Positions 37,508-51,900 of a DNA stretch of 64,000 nucleotides are shown piece by piece. Under the pieces are notes generated by a model. That model searched no databases. It saw only the letters and a list, made by a program, of their open reading frames with translations, and was not told where the DNA came from. The position numbers were made by a program, and so were the translations under genes. The stretch is from Brachynemurus nebulosus (Eukaryota; Arthropoda; Insecta; Neuroptera; Myrmeleontidae): positions 39,828,108 through 39,892,107 of the forward strand of contig JAPWDM010000005.1 of the NCBI GenBank assembly GCA_035578155.1, read 5' to 3'. Each line of letters opens with the position of its first letter. Positions within the stretch are counted from its first letter, which is position 1.

Positions 37508-39290
37508 AGGCAAGAGCACCAGTAGTCGTCATACCCAATAGCCGTCAAGTTTCAGTAAAATGATAAATATTAAGATATTAAGCAAGCATATATTATTTGT
37601 GTTTCCTGTTACACGTTCTTGAAAGTATGCCCAACAGTTATTCTATTTATGATAGCATTCAGTTAGCATTAGATATAATAACGACTCATTTGAAAGTTAG
37701 TGTTTGTAAAATTTACATATATTCACTAAAACTCTTAAGTTTTAGCTAAGTTAAGCACTAATTTAATAATATTAAAAATATAATATTTTTTTGTTTTTTG
37801 AGGTTTATTTTGAATTAAATTTTGTTAAAAAATTATTTTTAGACCAAAAAACCCTAAAAAAAATTTATTATTTTTGATGGGGGCTAATGGTACATAAAAT
37901 ACAGGCATTTTCCAGTAACCGTCATAGTGACGGTTATTGGGGTAACAAATTATATTTTAAAAAGGATACATATTCTTCTATGTTTTTTACACTAAATTTT
38001 AAAATCTTGGTTACATTCACAACAATACGATAAAGCTACTGACCAGTACCCGTCATCATTTTCTGTAACAATTAAATTTTAGTAGTCCTTGTAAATTAAT
38101 GTCGGATACTGGTACCCTATAGTAACAGTTTTTGGTACCGTCTTTTTTGTAGGTAAATTTCAATATAAAATACATTAATGAAGATTAAACAAATGCTTTT
38201 GATATGCTATTTATTAAAAAAAAAATGCCGATTTCTATCGTAGTCAAACAATTTTATATATCACAGATAATTGTCAGACCACATTATCAGATAAATTAAA
38301 AGGAAAGTACCCCATATTATGCAAAAAGTGCCTCCACAATTATTTTAACCAACAAAGAAGAAGATGAGAACATAGTAAAGTGGATGATATAATACATTTG
38401 AATGAAACTGTGATCCTTAACTGCTATACAGTAGTCAACTACTAATCCAAAACTTGAGAAAATTCATTTACTCATGGTCGACCTGGCGGAAAATGGTTCT
38501 TGTCTTTTTGCAATAGACATCCGTAGTTATCTAAGCGATTATCTCTAAATTTAAGAAAATCAAGGGCTTCGGTAGCGTAAGATATCAGAAATTGGCTTAA
38601 GAAAATTGAAGAATATTTTAAGACAGAAAAATTTATAGAAGTTTTGAAAGATACAGAGCGTCTGATGGAATTATGATGGATCAGTATCTTTTTGAGCCCG
38701 ACTAATAATCATGTAATTGTATAGAAAGGACAAAAATCAGTACATAATGTTAAATTCCAATGAAAAATAATGTACAAAAACACCATTTATGGATATTATG
38801 GATAATGCTTCAGAAGAACGTTTCACGGATGGTTGAACTAAAATTAAAGAGAATTCTAAAAGAATCAGTTCAGTGCCAATCTAAGCAATACATCCGAAGG
38901 AATTGTAGAAAGGGAATAACAGAATAAAATTATTTTTTTGTAATAAACCATTATTAAAATCCTTAAGTATTTTAATTATATAGCTCAATTGTTTAAGATT
39001 AATCATATATTAAAGAATAACGGATACTGGGTCTCTCCTCTGACGTATAAGACTGGAACATCGTTAATTTTTTATTGACGGATACTGGTACACCACACAT
39101 TTTCCTTTATTTTATTTTTATTAATATATTTATTATAAAATATTCAAATAAATTAAAATATTTCTGAAAGATCATAAAATTCTCTTTCGTCTTAGCTTTA
39201 CTGTTGGTTATTTCGTACAATTATGAACGACAAAACTTAAAGTAAAGTCCTGCTCATGTCTTAACATGACGGCTACTGGTGCTCTTACTT
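37508..39290 (+). mobile_element. Tigger/pogo-type transposon relic
   Basis: The inverted ends contain CAAGAGCACCAGTAGTCGTC on the left, and the complement of TAAGAGCACCAGTAGCCGTC on the right, with TA at both flanks. The words 'CAGTA.CCGTCA' recur internally. The coding remnant at 38270-38670 identifies the family. The 1.8-kb length is close to that of a decayed but nearly full-size Tigger-like element. Confidence 0.82.
38476..38668 (+). pseudogene. Tigger/pogo transposase, CENP-B-type DNA-binding domain remnant
   Basis: One frame reads GRPGGKWFLSFCNRHP, stop, LSKRLSLNLRKSRASVA, stop, then DIRNWLKKIEEYFKTEKF. This is the classic 'PG..W...F..RhP.Ls.R......RA.svt...i..wf...e.' signature of the CENP-B/HTH_Tnp_Tc5 domain that leads into the DDE domain in pogo/Tigger transposases. 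Two stops interrupt it. Residual similarity upstream (about 38275-38370) and downstream (about 38680-38880) is frameshifted. The family normally cuts and pastes the element at TA; this copy is dead. Confidence 0.85.
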
Positions 39291-39333
39291 TATATAAAAT
39301 TATAGTAAAGTTTATAGTTCAAATATAATAAAT

Positions 39334-39975
39334 AGTACCTTTTCATCTACACTTTTTTTCAAAACTCAATAATCAGTGAGATAAAGTAGAGGGGTAGAAC
39401 GGAGCTGACTTCTTTTTTTTTTTAAATTTTTTAGGTACTTTTGAATAATGGATTCATATTTTAGGGACGCATGTGAACATCAGGATAATTAAATTTATGG
39501 TACCAATTATTCCATTACTTATGGTTAGGGGATGATTTGGAAATAGATATGTTTACTTTAAATTACTCGGAAATGGTATTATATATCGAAATGTAACAGG
39601 TGTATTTTTTTGCGTGGAATTGTCCGAGGATTCATATTGTTAAGAATTTTGTTTGAATAACTACAAAATAAGAAAGAAAAGACGCGATAACTCACACCTA
39701 CTACCCAAAACCATCGCTTGATCATAAGTGGTGGAATAAGCGCTAACATAGATTTAATTTTTCTAACGCAAAATACGTTTCCCTAAAATCGATTATTCAA
39801 AAGCATTTGGAAAATACATATATTTAGGAAAAAATGGTTTTTGTTTCACCCCTTTACAGGGGGTGAAACTTCTTGTAGTTGAGTTTTGAAAAAAAAAACG
39901 TACATGAAAAGCTACCATTATTTTTGAACGTAATATCAGCTCTAGCAATCACGGTACCTAATTCTGGACCACCGT
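39334..39975. mobile_element. Long-TIR MITE, 5'-truncated second copy
   Basis: It matches the 17894-18599 element from its inner left TIR (AGTACCTTTTCATCTACAC) to its right end (CTGGACCACC). The outermost bases of the left TIR are missing. Interior words such as GATAACTCACACCT are shared. Confidence 0.8.
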
Positions 39976-40156
39976 GTACATTCATACATACCAAGATATA
40001 GGTATGTATTAGATTCAAACTTACCTATCTCTATACTGCAATCCAGTGTCGCCAAAATATCACGTAAAAGTGGTGCCCTCAGCAAACGACTGTGGGTACA
40101 CGCAACACATAACTACATAAACCTGTCATTGTATGTACACAAATCTGTAATTTTAT

Positions 40157-40177
40157 ATGTGTGTGTGTGTGTGTGTG
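40157..40177. repeat. (TG)n microsatellite
   Basis: About ten TG units. Confidence 0.85.
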
Positions 40178-41400
40178 GTGTACGTTGTATAAATGATTGT
40201 ACATCACGTGTACTTAATCATGGCTGACTGTGATTGACAAACAAAAAATCAATAAAATATATTTACTTATTTGAAGAGAGATATCCCTTCATTTTGAGTA
40301 TTTTTTTTGTTTAATGAAATTTTTACACTTACATAGGACACATTTCATAATTTTTTCTATTTAAATTAGAAAGGTTAATTAGAAAAACAATGACCCTAGG
40401 TACGATGTTACCCTTAACACAACCTGTAAGCGGCTGGTGAGCTAGTTATCTAACCGACACCAAACGACATCAGAGGAACTACAGATTTTTGTATTTACAT
40501 ATCCAGATATAGGTACTTAAATACATTAATATTCGGACAACTTCTATCCGATTTCTCAGTTTTCTGGGTTCCTTAGGCTATAAAACATCAAAATTCGATG
40601 AATCCGATTCATATGCTAAAATTAGTCTCATTATTATCATATTTCGCCTTCTTTTAACCATAGCCTCGCCATATCATAACCTATATATGGATGCGAAAGT
40701 AAAAGTTATAGTTCAATTAAAATTTTAAATGCCAACAAGTAAAAATTTAAAACAAAAATCACCCTATAAAACAAATTATTTTTAATGCCCGAATGCTCTC
40801 CGAACAATCTGTACATAATTTGTACGTTGATTATAATATATGTAGGTAAATGTTCGAGAGAAGGCATCTATGTTTTATGGGGGATACATATTTGGGGTGG
40901 CTCATATAGATGGCCAACCATATTATATGTATACAGCCATACGTGTGCGGGCTCCAGATACGAGCGATATGGAGAGATACGTGGTTCGAGATATGTAGGT
41001 ATTTGCGAGGTAACGTTCTATAGTACTAGGTACTAATTTATAGACACTAAAGTTCAAATTTAATTAAAAATCACAGACATCCTCTTTTTCGGGAACTAAC
41101 CAATTATCACTCGTTTGTCGTTATATACGTATCTAGATATATTCGAGGATACCACGTGTTCGAGGATATGTGTATAATATGTATAATACATGTCCGATTC
41201 TTTGCTCCATCTGCCCAAACATTTTCTACTACTATTCTAGATTTTACGATCATCACCGTGGTGAAAATAAATTGGGAAACAGTGGGTAATTTAGTGAATA
41301 ATTTATTTATTTGTTAAAATATATGTTTCGAAAGTTGTTGACGTGCAATACGTCTGTCGTTTCAGAAATAGGACACTGCATCAGAATTTAGGTGACTATG
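40178..41400. other. Non-coding stretch
   Basis: The ORF at 40785-41036 has no recognisable domain. No gene is called. Confidence 0.4.
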
Positions 41401-41408
41401 ATTTACAC

Positions 41409-41885
41409 TAGTGATGTCGGATAATTAATCGATTAGTCGGTTTAGTCGACTAAATTTGTTTACATTTAGTCATATTTTAGTCGACTATTTTACCTTCGAT
41501 TAAATGATTAAAATGATTAATTTCTTTTAAATGACTAAAAAGCGACTAACTTAACAATTTTTCTGTATTATTTATTGAACTTCAAAAAATGGAAAATAAA
41601 AGATTACTATCTGTATGATTTTTCACTTTTATGTGATTAATATAATGCGATATTTCATATCTTTCATTTTCTTAAAAGAAAAATATTAAAAGCCCATAAT
41701 TACATTAAAAAGAAACCTCGTTTTCAAAAGAGTTACATATAGGTTACCTTACCATAAATTCAACTAAACAATTAGTCGATTAGTCGACTACTCTGTGCTC
41801 GATATTTTCGACTAATGATTAATTTTATCTGAAAAACAATTTTAGTCGATTAATCGATTAACTGCTTCTCGGTCCGACATCACTA
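41409..41885. mobile_element. hAT-type MITE
   Basis: The TIR TAGTGATGTCGG (41409-41420) has its complement CCGACATCACTA at the right end. The flanking octamers ATTTACAC (41401-41408) and ATTCACAC (41886-41893) match at seven of eight bases, fitting an aged 8-bp target duplication. The subterminal regions are full of TCGATTAATCG / TAGTCGACTA palindromes, which probably act as subterminal transposase sites. No coding region. Confidence 0.85.
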
Positions 41886-42002
41886 ATTCACACTCAGACC
41901 CGACGAGAGGCTGAGGTAGTTGGGATTGTACCACCACGGCCCCGGCTGGAAAAGGGAGGTCTGTAGCAGTCGGTAGGTGTCCGGGAAAAATTAAAAACCT
42001 TA

Positions 42003-42059
42003 GACCAAGGAACACTATTATATTATATTATTAGAATATATATAATATGTTCTTTGGTC
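42003..42059. repeat. Short inverted repeat around an AT core
   Basis: AGACCAAGGAACA pairs with TGTTCTTTGGTCT (one mismatch) around a TA-rich spacer. Confidence 0.7.
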
Positions 42060-42173
42060 TGTGGTAAAAACTTTTTTTTGCGTCACTTATTATTTCGGGG
42101 AGAAAATTTTAGAAGATGTGCTTTTCCTGTTCGTCATTTATTTTCTTGGGGAGAAATTGGAAATTTTTAAGAA

Positions 42174-42968
42174 GTACACGGAGAGAAAATTCCTATAAAA
42201 ATTACTGTGCTCAGCACTACAATCGACGTGTAAAAGACGAACATATTAAATTCTGTAAGGTAAAAATATAAAGATTATAATTAATCATAAAAAATTTAAA
42301 GGATGGAATGTTCTTTTCGTAATATTATCTCCGTAAAATTTGTAAAACAGCACAGTAAAAAGTTCCATTACCGACAAAAAAATAATTTTTAATTGTGTTT
42401 ATTAAAAAAATTTCCAAGCTAACATGTTAATAATAGAAAGAAAAAAAACAGAAAGAAGATTGGTTTTGTTGGGATCGCTGTAATGAAATGTACCTCAATC
42501 AGCGCCTTACATGGGTTACATGTGAACCATATAGGTGTGGACTGTGGAAGAAACTTTGTCAGACAGCTCACACCAAGCACCTTGAAGCAGCTAGTAGTCA
42601 GTTGCTTTTACACTCTTTTAGGATGATGTCATCGTTTAATTCATCTTTTTGTTATTTACCTATCTTTAGTATATGTATTACAATATATTGTTGGCAATCA
42701 TTTTTGTATACATGTTTTTACAGGTACAGTGCAACCAATATAAGGTCGCGAGTCAGATGCGCAAATGAAAGAGTACGACAACAAGAATTAAACTATAATA
42801 TACATGCATAAGAGTGTGATAAAAGTTGTGTTAGCACCACATTAAATTTTACCATGCTAGCACATATTTTTTATTTTGGTCGTCGATCGCGTACGGATTA
42901 TAGGGGAGCATAGTAATTTTTTTGAAATTTTCTCTACAAAAATTATAGGATTTTTCTCTCCGTGTAGG
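42174..42968. repeat. Inverted termini enclosing ~740 bp, probable DNA element
   Basis: TACACGGAGAGAAAATTCC at about 42174 is matched in inverted orientation by GGATTTTTCTCTCCGTGTA at about 42950-42968. The inner extensions (CCTATAAAAATTACTGTGCT and its diverged partner) are also related. Small ORFs inside show no known domain. Confidence 0.55.
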
Positions 42969-45900
42969 TATACTTTATTTCCCGGGCCCGTCATTTCTCT
43001 CCAAGGCCCTGTTCGCACTAATTCTAACGAAATCAAATATAATGTGCACATTGTACCAGAAATTATACAAAAATATTTTGTCAGTGTGAACACAAAAACG
43101 AATGCGCTTACAGAAGAAAAAATGTTGTTATTGGAATATTCAAATTTTCTTTGGATTTGTAAAATGAAATTTTTCAAGAAAAATATTATGTAAGCACCGA
43201 TGAAAATACGGTGCTTAAAAATGAAAATTGTATAACGAACCTCAGCCTCATTTTATGAGCCTTCTCTAACGATATGGTACATGATGTAGAAAGCGAAAAC
43301 AATTTTGTGCTTTGGATTAGTTAGGATTACTACCCGTAGCATGTATATTCAAAATTTCATGTTAAATAACCGAAAGATGTAGGAGGTCTTGAAATTGCGA
43401 CAGACAGGCATGGTGAAATCATAAAGAATTCCAAATTTATTTCCTTGCTGAAGGTGCTACTGGAAAAATTTTTTTACACTTTATAGGATGTGTTAGAAGC
43501 CAGTGTTCCCTTATCTGTCGTTTAAAATATTTGACTGGGTAAAGACAATTATACACGGTCCGTATTGGGTGTGTCTCTGTTCGATTAGACTACGACGTAT
43601 CTGGCACAGATATAGGTGTAGACGAAGAGCTTGCTGCCAAAAATGTTGTGCTTTTTTCTCAGTTTGCAAAACTTTCAGACGACACGATCAAAAAACGGTA
43701 GCCAGGTACATTTTGCCTGGAATTTGATCCGATGGCGGCCAGAAGCCCACTTCCGACACAAAAATACTGTCGGAGGTTTGTATCATTATAAAGAAAATTT
43801 ATTTACCTCTAACTGGAGAGGATATTGTTATTGATAATTTCAGTGTTAATTAAATGTCCATTCTCGCAGTGACTGATAACAAAATGTGGCGTAAGTTTGA
43901 CTATGCAGCAAAATAAATAAAATTTAGTAAGCAGAAAAGACTAATTGAACAGCAACATCTGAAGAGCAGAATTAGTAAATGCGATGAACTTTAAATAAAC
44001 ATTTAAATACAATGTTTGTATAAACCAAATCAAATAAAAATGGTCTGAGGTCATTAACAAATCAAGTAAAACTAGACCTACAACCATAGGGCTCTAGGGA
44101 AAAAATATCTATCTCTATACTACTGGAACCAGTGTAACCACTTGAGATAGAAAATATGTTGTATACGTGCACGGTGTTTACTTTGTATTTGTGCGGTAAA
44201 CTCTGTTAGTGTGAGTGATCGGTGGTGCACGTGACCCTGGTTCGCATACATGTGTGTGATACTTGTGCGGGTTCTACAATGCTAACAACAATCAAATGCA
44301 TTGTTGTTTGACTGATTTACACTCAGCGACGGGTACTGAGCAAATAACACTAAGCAGCCTAAGATGCACATAAAAGCACATAAGTGATTGCAGAAATGAG
44401 ATAGTTATATTCGTTCAATTTGTTCTGTGCCTACAACCATCAATATTACCCTAACATAAGAAATAACAAAATGTTTCCCACTAAATGGACTATGATTTAG
44501 TAATAGAACCCTACACCAAATGAAAAGCAAAATTCTCTATAACTGGTAAAATATAAAACGCTATTCCATACTTTGTGAAAGATTTATCGACAAGGAAATA
44601 AGTTTCATTTTGGTACATTGGGCTCTTTGACTAACAGAGACAATATAAATACGTATATGTATTGCATTGCCCGTACCTGAACAATAGATAAAATATAGGT
44701 ATATGTTAGAATGTGTTAAAGTATGTGAAAGATTTTCGATTTCGAGTAAAAATAAGTTTGAATTAATTTTCGTTCGAATTTTCTAGTAGCCGTAATTTGT
44801 TTAAATTAACAGGTATTATATATTTGATTGTGTTAATTATTCTAGAAATTTTTTCGGTTTTCCTGTTTAGCGTGTTTTGTGTTTTTTTTTTCTTTTATTC
44901 CGCAGGAGGAAATTGTTTATTTATTTAAATGGGATAAAGATACAAATCCCAACGAAATAATTTTACTTATTTATTTATTTACTTAAATAAAAGTAAATTC
45001 TCTTGAGGACAAATAATATATTTTGTTCAAATTTTATTGGAAACTGGCCTTGGAAACGGACTTTCTGTTATTTTTTACATTTTCTGTGGTTTTTAAAGTC
45101 ATTTTAGCTTGAATTTCTACATAAATTATCCTCTATACTTATTAGTAAGAAATCAGAAAGGAAAAATCACGATTAAAAGCTTAAGTACATGTTAAAGATT
45201 CAGATAATTATATCGAGGAATTTGTATAATCTGTAAAAATTGTAGCTGTTAAAATATTTTCATTATTCTTTCTAGCTAAAATCATTGACAGACAACAATA
45301 TTAAGAATATTTACATTTTAAAAAGTTTTTTGTATGCTGCAGCCCTGTAAGACCAGTGTTGAAGTGAAACTTTCCCGTCCATGTATCTATAGATTCCGTC
45401 TATTCTAGTTTGTTTTTTGGAAATCAAAAATTATATTACAAAAAAATTAAATAGGTAATAAAACACTTCTTTTCAAACACTATTTGATATGGTTTCCAAT
45501 AACATTAAAGCACATAGTAGCTTATCATGCCAATCCTTAGCGTTTCATTTTTAATTCCGTTAAAAAATTTTCCGGTTTACTATCTTCGTTACACAAGGTT
45601 TGGTCCAAAATTTTATAGCACATATTTGAACAAGTGAAAATCTAAACTTTGCAATTTAATTTATATTAATGTTAAAAAATAATATCGTTCAGCATCAACG
45701 TAAATTGAAATGTTTAAATAAAAATTTAAAAAAAGTTTCAGTAAAATTTTTAAAACTGGAATTAAATGGTTTTGCTCGGTAGATATTTTTCTAAGTACAA
45801 GGTTTAGTTTATAAACAAGTTTGTGTCCCTCTCTATGTATGTTATTAACAGTATGTTATATTTAAATTTTTATGTCGAAGCAAAAAGGAAAATTTTCTTT

Positions 45901-48900
45901 TTTCACTATTTTATGAACTTTTTTTTAAATTAAAGTTCAAAAAATTTTATCTCTTGTTTCTCTTTTTTTCAGATTGTGTATTAGTATAAATGTATATTTA
46001 AAAACAAAAAAAAAAACATTGGTAAAAATTTTTTATAGTTTGCTTTACGTTAACTTTTATTATCCATTTAATGAGCCTCATATTATTAATTTAAGCAAAC
46101 CCAGTAAATTTCTTAAATAAATCAAAAATTTACTTCACAAACAAACAGTTGAAAATCGGATGGTGGAATATAATAGATGGCGTTTGTATAGTGTTGAAGT
46201 TTTCACAATAAATGGCAAAGACATGTTTTCCCTATACAACTACAGTCAAGCATACACCAATACAATTAAAGTTGTCGAACAAAGTAAGTTTTGAGAATGA
46301 AGTCTGGTCTGGTTGCTTGTTAATTAAAGAGATGAAAATTATAGTTTCCTTGAAAGTACAAAATAATAAACACTAATATAATATATAGAGGGATATTATC
46401 AAATAATCCTTTCACAGGATAATAATTAATAACCTTGTAGATGATGTAGAGAGAAGAAAATTTTAAGTAAGATTAATATCGTAAACCAATAATTAATTTA
46501 TATTTTGCGGGATAACGGGTTCCGTGGTAACTGATTATTGAAGTTATCCTAAAAGATAGATTATCACAAAACGCAAAAAATCATTTTTTATTGGCAAAGA
46601 AATCCTTAAAAGTATTTTAAACAGAATATTTCCTCAATCCCTTACCTACTTTCTATACTACCGCATAGAATATATTAGAATAATGTTGAGAATGTTAAAA
46701 TTAGTTATCGAATACTCAACAATTCAAGCATATCAGGTATAGCTGCATATACGTGAAGTCTGACCTCAGTAGCTCAGTAACAAATTGTTCTATAACCGCA
46801 CTAAAAGACAGTTGAAATTGTCAAATATTGAAATTATGGAGATGTGTGCATAAGTGGTTTTGTAGAACGACATAGTTCGACAAACAGTAAAGTAAAATAT
46901 TCGAGATAATTATAATAGATATTAGAGTTGCACTAGTAATTGAAATACATAGGTAATGTAGTCGAACGTCTTCAGTCAGTTCAGTCCATATGATCAGTAG
47001 GATCCGTATTCGTTTGAGTAGCTGTGAATTATGATAAAATGTGTCTTAGAAAGTAAAAAAAGATTTTGAGCATTCCTACTGTTAGGAGGTGTAGAATTTT
47101 TGATTATTTTATTCACATTTTTTGTTACTAAAGTTGAGTTTCGATATTTATTATTGAATCTTAATATACGACGTGTGTTACTATACTAATTTAGTGTGTT
47201 GTTATACGTGTAGTAAGTATTCAAATCAATTACACGTAGATTCAGCCAATTGATGTTTTCAAATTCAGCCACAAATATCTAAACAGTACTAATAAACCTA
47301 TTTGACCAATCTGACTCAGACGCACACAAGTGACTTTTGTCACCAGATATTTTTGTCACTCCTATATAATCTGTGTGCTAGAGAGCGAAAGTGCATTCTG
47401 TTTTAGCTCTTTTTTAACAAGCAAATCAGATAGGAATAGTAAAAATGTCACGGTATTGATATCAAAGTATTTATGTAATTAAATTTTGAAATTTTTAAGT
47501 GAATTAGGTGGGAAAATAAAGGTGCAGTATCAAATTTTATAATCATAGAAGTTACTAAACATCTTTACTACATTCCACACATCCTAAATCAATTGTTTTT
47601 AAAGTGTGTTCCGTGGAAAATTTTATGAAAATAGTGAGAAAAAGTTTTATAGGGAGAACAGCATGGTGTGCCTTTGTGTCTTAAGTTTTTTTTTGTTTTT
47701 TTTTACTCATCAACAATATTTTTTGGAAATTACGGTACTCTAAAATTTCGAAATGAGGTGAAGTTTTTTTTCTTTTTTCACGCTCCAACTTCAAAAGGTG
47801 GACGATGAAAAAACTTTGGGGAACACTGCACGAGATAATATCCTCGTCTGATACAAACTTTTTGACTAATATAATCAAAATTGTAATTGTAACATATGCG
47901 AAGTCTAATTTTTAAAATATTAAAACTCAAGATTCATACAAAACTTTTGGAACACCATCAACAAAAACTACTTCGTAAAAATAAATAAAAGTACAATATG
48001 CGTTGTATCATCTTGTACAATAAAGTAAATAATATGTAAATTTTCACGAAAAGGTGTTTCATTAATATGAACACGATGTGGAATAGATGACAAAAGTGTC
48101 GCTATATCTGACACCTGATCATTTATATTAAAGGATCGCCCAACAGGTACCGTATTGTATATACCTATAAGCACCAGCTAGGAGAACGAAGGTAAAGCTT
48201 ACACTTTATTTGTTTAATGTTATATAATGCATTTTAGATTACAATCTAATGAATATTTAAAAGACAAGAAATATGAAGAGATAGTTTCACAACGGAATAT
48301 ATGACTGCAAATATAATTATAAATATTTATATTACACACTTAGATATTTATTTTACTAGGTGCAGATTCAATAAAAATATCTTTTTATGTTAAAATATCT
48401 TTTTATGTTTTAATATTTCTCATAGGCTAAACGCTAAAGGATCCGTCAGGATAAAAAGGAGAAAACTGACGTAAATGAAATCTTAAGAAACTAACAGCAG
48501 CATTAAATGCACAATGTAACAATTATTTCTATATATCAATATTAGGATTTTAGGAGGCTACATCACTTTTAAAAAAAGATTTTCCATTTTCTATTGGCTT
48601 AAACGATGTATTAACGTCTTTTGAATCATATGCAAAAAGAATTAGTACTGTCGGAATATTTTAAAAATCTTTTTAAACTTGATCTCTAACACGATTTCGA
48701 GCGGCTAAGACCATTTAAAAACGCCGCTTCGATGGTCGTAACATTTCGGAACCTCTCAGATTGTTCAACGTCTTTTTTCTGTTACTTTATTCCATTTCCT
48801 TATTTCGTTACTTTTTCTATATTCCCATAAGTAACTCAGAAATAATAAGTATAAAAACACAAAATGATAAAAACATTTCGAAACTTTACATGGGTAATAT

Positions 48901-51900
48901 AGGGTAATTCCGGGGGAGATGGCCGTACGGGAGAGATAACGTCTAATCGGTGACAAAAGTGTCTGCGTTTTTTTGCAAAAATAATTGAAAAAATTTGTAA
49001 ATTCTACATTGTTTTTATAACAGGTGCATGATCTAAGATAAGGGGTTAACATATTATGTGGTTATAAAAGGGATTTTTCAATTTCACGTGTATTTTATAT
49101 TTTATTGTGAAGTCAATGACATTTTACGTACTCTAACCTAAAAATAATTGTTGTAAATTGTATCATACCTACTTTTTGAAACTAATATGGCCCTCGCCCC
49201 GAACTTTCTGGCCGTCACATCCTGACACTCCGGTTGTAAATCTATGTTGATTTAAAGACTGTGTTCAATTAAGATTTGATAAGAAATATAAATAATTGTT
49301 TTGTTCGTGATTAAAATGGTTGTTTTGTTCTACTTGGTTTCTTACCTATGCACCAATAAAGTTAGTAAGGCCATCTCGCTACGTTTTCTAAATTGGTGGG
49401 CAAGATAATTCCAGCAATTTTCATCCAATTGATTTTGAAATTGGTTAAGAAACATATTTTTTATAAATAAAGTTTACTTTTACGTCCGTTTTTTAAGATT
49501 TTTTTTTCAAATTGGTGCCATTCAACTGCAAGTCAATATCTTTTAGTAATCTTGTGTACCATTTTAGCAAATCCAATCTAAAGGAAGAAATTTTATTTAT
49601 TTTCTGACTGCTGTTTGGAAATTGTTATACTTCCCACTATGAAGCTCTTCAAAAAGGCGTCTGTGTTCGATTTGTGTTCACGCCTCGATACTGTTTTATA
49701 AATTGAAGAATATTTTTTTTTTGTGTACTTAAGTTCATCTAAAACGTTTTATGTTGATTGCATTATTCATTAGGGAAAAAATATTTTGAATGAAACTTTC
49801 TTTCTGACATTTCAAAGTAGTGTAACACCTTAAATAATCAGACAGGACTATTGTCTCATTTAATCAATTATTTTCTTCTTCTTTCTTAAGTTGTCTTTGC
49901 TAAGTTTGCAAGCACATTGAGACGTCAGCTAAAAAATATTTTAGCTTTCCTTAAGCTCATATTAATTACCTTCTATATTTCACTAGATTTAAAGCTGTCA
50001 TTGTGACTAACCACAACCTCTAGAACTACCCCACCGTTTTCAAAATTTTTCCATTTGTGGACTAGCGATACCGTTTTTTTCTAAAGTAAGCTACATTTAA
50101 AAGCTTAAAATTGTTTCGCAGGACACTAACCCCCAAAAGGGCTTAAAATAAACAGCTGCACGGGTCCTATATATGAAAATTGGCTCAAATACTATTGAGA
50201 TCTTAGAAAAAATGGGCAAAAGAGTACCTAATGTACAAATTTCAATTTATTTTACTTCAAAAATAACTCTGGCAACTTCACTCAACGTCTCCATTGTGTA
50301 ATGTTCGCAGTTTAATTACTTTTATTATATTCATTAAACTGTGAAATTGAATAAATAAAACGCGATACAAAAAAGCTGAACTACACGAGAGCTTTCTATG
50401 TAATGAGATTAGATTACATTAGCAGATCTGATGATTATACTTGTAGCTGTATTAACAATTTCTTTTTTCGCGTTTACAATAAAAATTCCATTCTAATTGA
50501 ATTATCAACAAATGCCAGGCACATGGGAAGCAAAAGGATTGAGGTGGGAATACGAAGCGAATGAATACATACAAAAAGTGAGATTATCACAGCACGATAC
50601 GACGAGAATGGCGACGAAAAAATTCATTAGAATATTAATTGCATTTGTCCGAGACGTTGAAAAAATTCACGGCTTTGTATATGGGTACGAAAAACAATTC
50701 TAGCATAGAAATTAAATTAAATAGCACTGCATTCTAATACTTTAATATTCGTCCTACGGTTTTGGCTCAGTTAAATAAGTAAACATCTCTATAAATACAT
50801 CTGTTGTCAGAAGCAAGAAGTAGGTATTACAAACGTTGCAAACTGAAAATGCTAAGCTAATGAAGGCAAAAAAAGTAAATTACTTATTAAAAATATAAAA
50901 TTTTGCTAATAAAATTCTATTTCGGAAATCCCATTTATCTTGATTCTTATCTTTTCCTTGTTAAAAATAGGAAAAAAACAAAGAAGGACTTTAATTTTAG
51001 CTTAGACTGTCCAAAATCCTTAATTAAGAAAATTTGAAGATATTGAATAAATTCCAATACTATTTTTTATGAAATGTCAGCATCGCTATAGGATTAATAA
51101 AATTAATAGCTAGGTGTACAAATAGCTTATATGTACAAATTTTGTATCAGTAATAGTCAGTAGACACCGCTGATAGAGAAAATAACAAATTTCTTTAGAG
51201 AGAGAAACTACCGACAATACGTTAATACGCAATTATTTGTGTTAATCAGTTTCTAATAGTATTTATATTTTTTACTTTATTTAAATTTTAAATCGATTTA
51301 AAAAAAAAAAAAACTGCCACTAGAACGCTTGTTGTTACTCTTTTTCATTCCTAAACATCCCTCTTAGGGGTGAATTATCAACCTATTAATCCTAGCAAAA
51401 GCTATAGAGAAATATCAAAACCTCGTTTCGATCCTTCCTCTGGCCAGGAACTAACTTTCAATAATTATCTTTTAGATATCAAAAATATAATATTTAAGGT
51501 CCGCTTAGCAAGATTAAAGGAAAACTGACTGTTCAGAAAAAAATTAATTGAAGCAATTAATTATTGCCTAAAAATCAGATGGTAAAGATCTATCGAGAGA
51601 TGGAAGTTTTATACTCATATCTTGTGATCCAAAACGGAGTCAATATTTTTGTAGATAATACCATATTGCACGTAGTAATCAATATAAACATATAATTAAC
51701 ACACAAAACAACAAAATGTAATTTGAAATTAATGAGGTTATAAAAATTGACTATACAGCGCAATAAAAATTGTACATAAAAAATAACAATAGGATATTGC
51801 TATTTTTAAATCGGTATTTATTGTAGAAAAAGCTATGCAATTATATACATTTTCGTTTTTAAAGAACAATTTTATATTAATTGCGTCACTAAAGTGAATC

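Noticed and set aside
42488..43834. ORFs suggestive of a transposase fragment (for example a DxxxDE-like run near 43600 in one frame)
   Set aside because: I tried to read a piggyBac-like domain, but spacing and neighbouring residues did not fit and the frame breaks repeatedly.
48899..49380. TIR-like GGGTAATTCCGGGGGAGATG at the left and a GGCCATCTCGC word near 49373
   Set aside because: The second end does not match the first well enough, and no flanking duplication is visible.
50497..50703. 68-codon ORF beginning MNYQQMPGTWEAKGLRW
   Set aside because: Composition looks more protein-like than its neighbours, but no family is recognised and splice sites are not convincing.
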